A model generated the notes under the pieces. That model worked only from the letters and a program-made list of their open reading frames with translations, was not told where the DNA came from and did not search any database. DNA of 64,000 nucleotides, taken from Tetradesmus obliquus (taxonomy: Eukaryota > Chlorophyta > Chlorophyceae > Sphaeropleales > Scenedesmaceae). The DNA is taken from positions 1,488,001-1,552,000 of the forward strand of contig CP126200.1 of the NCBI GenBank assembly GCA_030272155.1, read 5' to 3'. The translations under genes were made by a program, and so were the position numbers. Below, in pieces: positions 59,357 through 64,000 of this stretch (position 1 is the stretch's first letter; each line of letters opens with the position of its first letter).

Positions 59357-62300
59357 GTGCCACTCAGGCTTGCATTGCAGTGCTCCCACAGCAGCTGCTT
59401 GCAGTTATGCCGGTGAGACCAGCGAGGCAGAGAGCGGTGTTTGAGCTTTCCTTGTGCCAGTTGCAATGGCATGTGCTACAGCTATTGGTACTACAGATAC
59501 TGCCTGTTGTTGCCCCCTCGCAGCGTGTGGCTTGGCTGGCGGCGTGCCTTGGCATGTTGCTGAAAGCGCAAGTGTAGTAGTGACTGTGTGTTTGTGCATC
59601 ATTCCAGGAGGCGTTGCATGTTGGGCAGTGTTTGGCCAGCTTTGGGTGCTGTGCATGCTGCTTTTTGCTGCGGCGAGTAGTGACAGTAATTGAGCTCGGG
59701 ATGTCTTTCATACGTGCATGTGCTGTGCATGTCTCAGATTCTGAAGAAGAAGTAGAGTTTGTGGAGTGCACGAGGTCGTTCCCTTTCATGCAGAGACAAG
59801 CTACATGTGGATTCTGGCAGTGTTGTACATATTGGGCCAGGTGGTGCCATGAGCAGGCCGGCCGTGTAACGTATAGTACCTGTACGTATTGCTGGTTCTT
59901 GCACAACACCTCGAGAAAGTGTCTGCAGGCTGCCGGCAGCCTGCGGAGGGCAATTGATGTGGTGCTGGGACCCTGGGACCATATGTGATGAGGCAACTAA
60001 GCGGTTACACTATCAAAGTTGCACAGGCCCTAGAAGTTGCAATACTCAGTTGACAGACCAGCACACATGCTGCAGCCACTGAATGAAAGCCCGCGGCAGC
60101 CACTGCAACGGCAAGTCAAGTTGACACACCAAAATAATCATGCTGATGCTGCGCACCCTGCACATGTGCGGTCCAATAGTGACGTGACGCAGTACACTTA
60201 GGCGGCTGCAGACCTTGACGCCAATCAACTCCCAAACATGCATGCAGCGCCTTTTCAACGGGCACAAATCCCAGCAGTTGGGTTGTCAGCAGCTTCAACT
60301 GACCCACCGCCAGCCAATCCATGCATGATCGAAGTATCAATGTTAGTCACAAGCACATGCACCACTTGGCCGCCTGTATCTCCGCATGCAAACGTCAAAG
60401 CAGCACGCATGTAGCAACATATGTTTGCAGTTGCAAGCCAACCAGCCAGCTCACATGCCACCCGCATGCGCAACAGTGGCAGCAATTGCGGAACTGGCCC
60501 CAAGACGTGATCCAGTGCAAAACCTGCTAATGCCCGCCGCCAAACCCCGGCCCGGTTTCTGGCCCACACAACAGGCCTTGCTAAGCAACCCCATGCGCTG
60601 GTTAGCTGCTGCTGCCTGCAGCTGCTGCTGTCATTTAGATCACACAGCACGGAGGTCGGACTGACCCCCCATCCCAATACTGGCATGAATGCGGCCAAAG
60701 CTGGGCCATGCACCAGTGGGAAAGGAAGTCGCCCCATTGCGGCCCAAAGTGGGCCGTTCACACAGATTGCAAGGGGCCGTCTCTTTGCAACAGAGGCTGT
60801 CCCGAATGCTACAAAGCCATCTACTCGCAGTTAAGTCAGCCTGCAGGTGACACAGCTCCGTCCGCCGATGACCGAAGCTCTTCGTTTTGTACAGCATTGC
60901 ATGCCTTGCAGCTGCAAGCGACTCCAAGTAATACACCACTCAAAGGAAGCAGCAGCATCTGTGAAGCACCACAAAGCACAAAATCCCTCTTCTCCCCTCC
61001 CCACACAAGCATAACATGTCTGCCATGTACAGCTTCAAGGTGACCGGCGCATGCATATGGACACAGCACAGCCAGCACAGTGGCCCGCCAATGCACAGCT
61101 ACACAAGGAGGCACCCGCCGCAGCCTAATGCATGCTACGTTGCACTGTCACTTATGCAGCAAAGTCGCTGACTCATGCTGCCACTGATGCTGCTGCTGTT
61201 GCACCTGCGCACCAAGAGATGTGTGCACTGGCGTGATCAGCAGGTGTAGTCCAGTGCAGCAAGGGTGCAACAAGTGCCAGCTCAGTCACAACGCAGAGTC
61301 TTTGACACGCCATGACTGCAAAGCAAGTCACCTGCAGTCAACTCCCAGCGCTGAGGTGTCTGCAAGCTTGCAGCCACCTGCAGTAGCAGTAGCAGAGCCA
61401 CAAAGTCACTCAAGCCTCAAGCCTGCACGCTGGCAGGACTTTCTCTCAAATACACAAGCCCAGATGCATCAGCACAAGCCACACACCTCAGTGTGTGGTG
61501 CGTGCTGAAACAGACGACACTCTGCATCAGATGCGATCACTTTTCACTCAAAAGTGATGTGTCAGGCAGCAACTCAACATCAGCACACGCGCGGGAATGC
61601 CAGTGCACACACCCTTTAACTTCAACACCAGCGCATTGCAGCCAGCCAATCCACGTGCATATGCTGCATAGTGCATGCAAACAGGCTGTAAATGGAGCAA
61701 TCTGTACGTGTCCGTCCACATCAGCACACTGAAATGCATGCATGCATACACACACAAACACACTTTGCGAGGCAGTTCAAACTTGCAGTCTCTGAGCCTA
61801 GTAGGCTCATAGCACGCCGCACAAAGCGCCACCGAGGCAGCAGCAGTTGCAGCATGTGCCTGCAATCCGTGCCGCGCCCCTGACACTCGCGGCCGAGGTA
61901 TCCTATCTGCTTGGCATGAAAATCACCCAAGTGCTCGATCTGCCAGACACCTTGAACGGTCAGCTGCTGTCTGAGCATTGACGCCGGCTGGCAGTGCAGT
62001 GAACACAAAGTATGTATGTGCACCAGTCGCTGCAGAAACAGGCTCACAGCAGGCTGCGGGATGAGCCTACAGTTTTACTTTGCAGCGCGTGAAGGGGAGG
62101 GGAGACAAGACCTCTGCAGAGGCAGATGCTGGCCAGATTCACAGAAGCTGGTGCCACTCGCTGCCAAGCAAACTGCAGCAAGCAAGGGCACCTGCAACAG
62201 GCACAGAGCTCCCGGCACTCCACCACACATCACACATTCAGTACTACACACACGTAATATCACACACAAGAAGGATCAATGCAGAATTGTTACATGCGGA

Positions 62301-63424
62301 GCTGTGGAACCTTTGTCAGCCTTTGGTGGTGCTGCTGGTGCGCGTGTGAAGGTACAGCGAGGCACGTCACAAATGTGTGTTTGAATAAACAACATGACAC
62401 ACTGCGCCTCAACAGAAAACCTCAGCATCGTCCTGCGGGTGTCAGACTGGTGAAAATGCCCCCAAAAATGTCAAGCGGTAGTGCCTTTCCAAACCACTTT
62501 CCAGCAGGTATGCAGGGTTGCTGCTGCAGCGCAGCTACTGCCATCCTGCAAGCACCACACTGTGCGCAGTGTGTTGCTGCAACTGGGAGTGACCGCCTCG
62601 ATTAACAGGCAAGGCAACAGTCAAACTGCAGCATGTGTCAGCATCTGGCGTGTCGCGAAAACAAAGTGTGTGATGCAAATGGGGAGATGTGCAAGTGTAT
62701 GCAGCGGCCAGCATTGCAGGGCACACACTGCAGGTGATGTAACAAACAGGGCAGAAAAGAATGGTGCATCACACACGCCAGGAGCACAGTGCTGCAAGCA
62801 CACTGCCGCAGGTTTTGCCGTTCCTGCTGCTGCACAATGCGCGTAACATGTAAGCATGGAAACAAAGACACAGGAGGGACGAATGAAGGGGGAGACACAG
62901 CAGGGAAGATGTAGGGTGCTGGTAAGTACGTGCAGCTAGTTGACAATGCAGTGCAGATCTATTTAAGTCAACAATACTGCTAGACTTTAACAGCATGTGC
63001 TGCCGTGCTGCAGGCACAATGCACATGCAGTTTGTAGTAACTCCACGATCAGAGTACAATGCATGCCTGCAGTGCAGTACACCTGTACAATGCTTCACCG
63101 CAAATGCAAGCATGAGGCATGCAGCAGGCATGGGTGCATGCGTGCTGGCTGCAAACAAGTGTGCTGCTGCAGTGCCGCCACCACTGCAAAAAGTGCAACC
63201 GTGCAGAGCAGCAGATTGCCGGTGTGAAACCTCACACCTGACTGTAAGCATGCATCGCTGTTGCCACAGACGCACACGCATCCACATACATTAAGACAAA
63301 CAAAGACGCCCAGCTGTACCCCGTGTCGAATAAGCCATGTGGTGGCTATGATGGTGCGCACAGCATTTGCATCCTGCAGCATACGTGTCACCACTTCTGC
63401 ACATCCCTGGTCAAACCACCTGTG

Positions 63425-63872
63425 TCACCACTTTGACCAGACAAGGTATCCATAGTATCTGCCAGCAAAGTCAGCGTTAGGGGTCATAGGGTCTCCGGAA
63501 AAACCGCTGGCAGGCTGCTGCACAGCTCGCTCACGCGCCGCCTCCTGCAGCTTCAAAATGATATCGCTGCCATTGCTGCTTTGAGCGCACGCACCACTCA
63601 TCAGGCAGTTAGCAGCTACACCAGCCACAAAGGGTGCTGCTGCCGAAGTCCCTGAGATAAAGTAGGTTCCAATGTCGTTGGGATCGTCTGTCTGCGAGCC
63701 ATAGTCCATTGGTTGCGTGGTGGGTATGTTTGAGCCTGGTGCCGCAAAGATGTGCGCCTTTTCTGTGTCATTTGCAGCAGCTTCCAGGAAGTTGCTGCTG
63801 TCCAATGGCTTGCTGACGTCATAGTTCAGGGCAGTGACAGCAGCGGTGCTTTGGCACACAGCCGGGAAAGAC
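63425..63872 (-). CDS. Subtilisin-like serine protease, C-terminal exon (gene continues past the window)
   Basis: Secreted or vacuolar-type S8 endopeptidase (localisation inferred). Only the last exon is seen; it starts at the CAG acceptor (63872) in phase 2 and ends with TGA at 63425-63427. The catalytic Ser block GTSAAAPFVAGVAANCL is intact (family consensus GTSMAAP), preceded by FAAPGSNI and FPAVCQSTAAVTALNYD, both typical of the S8 fold. After the catalytic block there are only about 65 more residues, ending YYGYLVWSKW. The Asp and His of the triad must lie beyond 64000. Bases 63873-64000 are intron or earlier sequence. Confidence 0.85.
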
Positions 63873-64000
63873 CTGCAGAGAACACATTTGAACGCATGAC
63901 AGCAACATCAGCATCAGCAACAGCAGCAGCAGGCGGTCAGACTTCAGCACGCATACCAACTACAGCACAGCATGGAGAGTACTCCTACAGGTGGCGATGG

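Larger units (their letters stand above)
55900..63424. other. Gene-poor stretch of about 7.5 kb
   Basis: No frame shows family motifs, and no run of compatible exons could be assembled on either strand. It holds a 23-nt exact repeat (56404-56426 and 56461-56483), a 21-bp minisatellite (59252-59356), and GT/TG-rich DNA on the left half versus CA-rich DNA on the right half. The far right should be the 3' UTR of the subtilase gene. A fast-evolving or non-coding RNA gene cannot be excluded. Confidence 0.45.

Noticed and set aside
59087-59416. ORF encoding a PGCEF heptad-like repeat protein
   Set aside because: The repeat is a 21-bp minisatellite; flanking sequence has no coding character, no exons join it and the frame stops soon after.

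Overview
The window is nuclear DNA of a green alga. The evidence is split genes with GT-AG introns, GC-rich coding exons, pervasive CAG/CTG triplet runs in exons and introns, and homologues of plant/algal families: Alfin-like, fatty acyl-CoA reductase, DUF4864, MYND-finger and BTB-BACK genes. The triplet richness and repeated MYND genes suggest a core chlorophyte, perhaps Sphaeropleales/Scenedesmaceae; that placement is an inference. Gene models were built by hand from reading frame, GT/AG sites and intron phase. Where noted, the phases of all exons agree. No rRNA, tRNA, CRISPR array or complete transposon was recognised.

Layout. 1-2303: nothing supported. 2304-5160 (-): five-exon gene for an unrecognised 608-residue protein. 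5331-9279 (-): MYND zinc-finger gene. 11744-14131 (-): seven-exon gene for an unrecognised 458-residue protein. 15163-17533 (-): helical-repeat gene with an in-frame TAA. 19067-21403 (-): RNase H2 subunit B. 21939-24610 (+): Alfin-domain protein ending in a Tudor-like module instead of a PHD finger. 27088-34769 (+): fatty acyl-CoA reductase in 14 exons. 37383-40682 (+): second MYND gene with decayed copies of its last exon behind it. 41100-42365: duplicate of the WDR20 promoter and first exon. 42421-43829 (+): third, damaged MYND gene with two fingers. 44732-46877 (+): BTB-BACK-MATH-like gene with three lesions. 48363-52962 (+): WDR20-type WD40 gene. 53476-55899 (+): DUF4864 protein, probably plastid-targeted. 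55900-63424: gene-poor. 63425-64000 (-): C-terminal end of a subtilisin-like protease.

The genes do not form one pathway. They cover genome maintenance (RNase H2B), chromatin reading (Alfin-Tudor), lipid reduction (FAR), ubiquitin-related regulation (WDR20, BTB) and plastid or unknown roles. The most unusual feature is structural. Introns of several genes carry tandem, partial copies of neighbouring exon edges together with their splice sites: FAR at five places, the Alfin gene and WDR20. The MYND2 last exon is copied three times downstream, and the WDR20 promoter plus first exon is copied 6 kb upstream, in front of a MYND paralogue. The locus looks like one where short local duplications continually create decoy splice sites, alternative exons and pseudo-exons.
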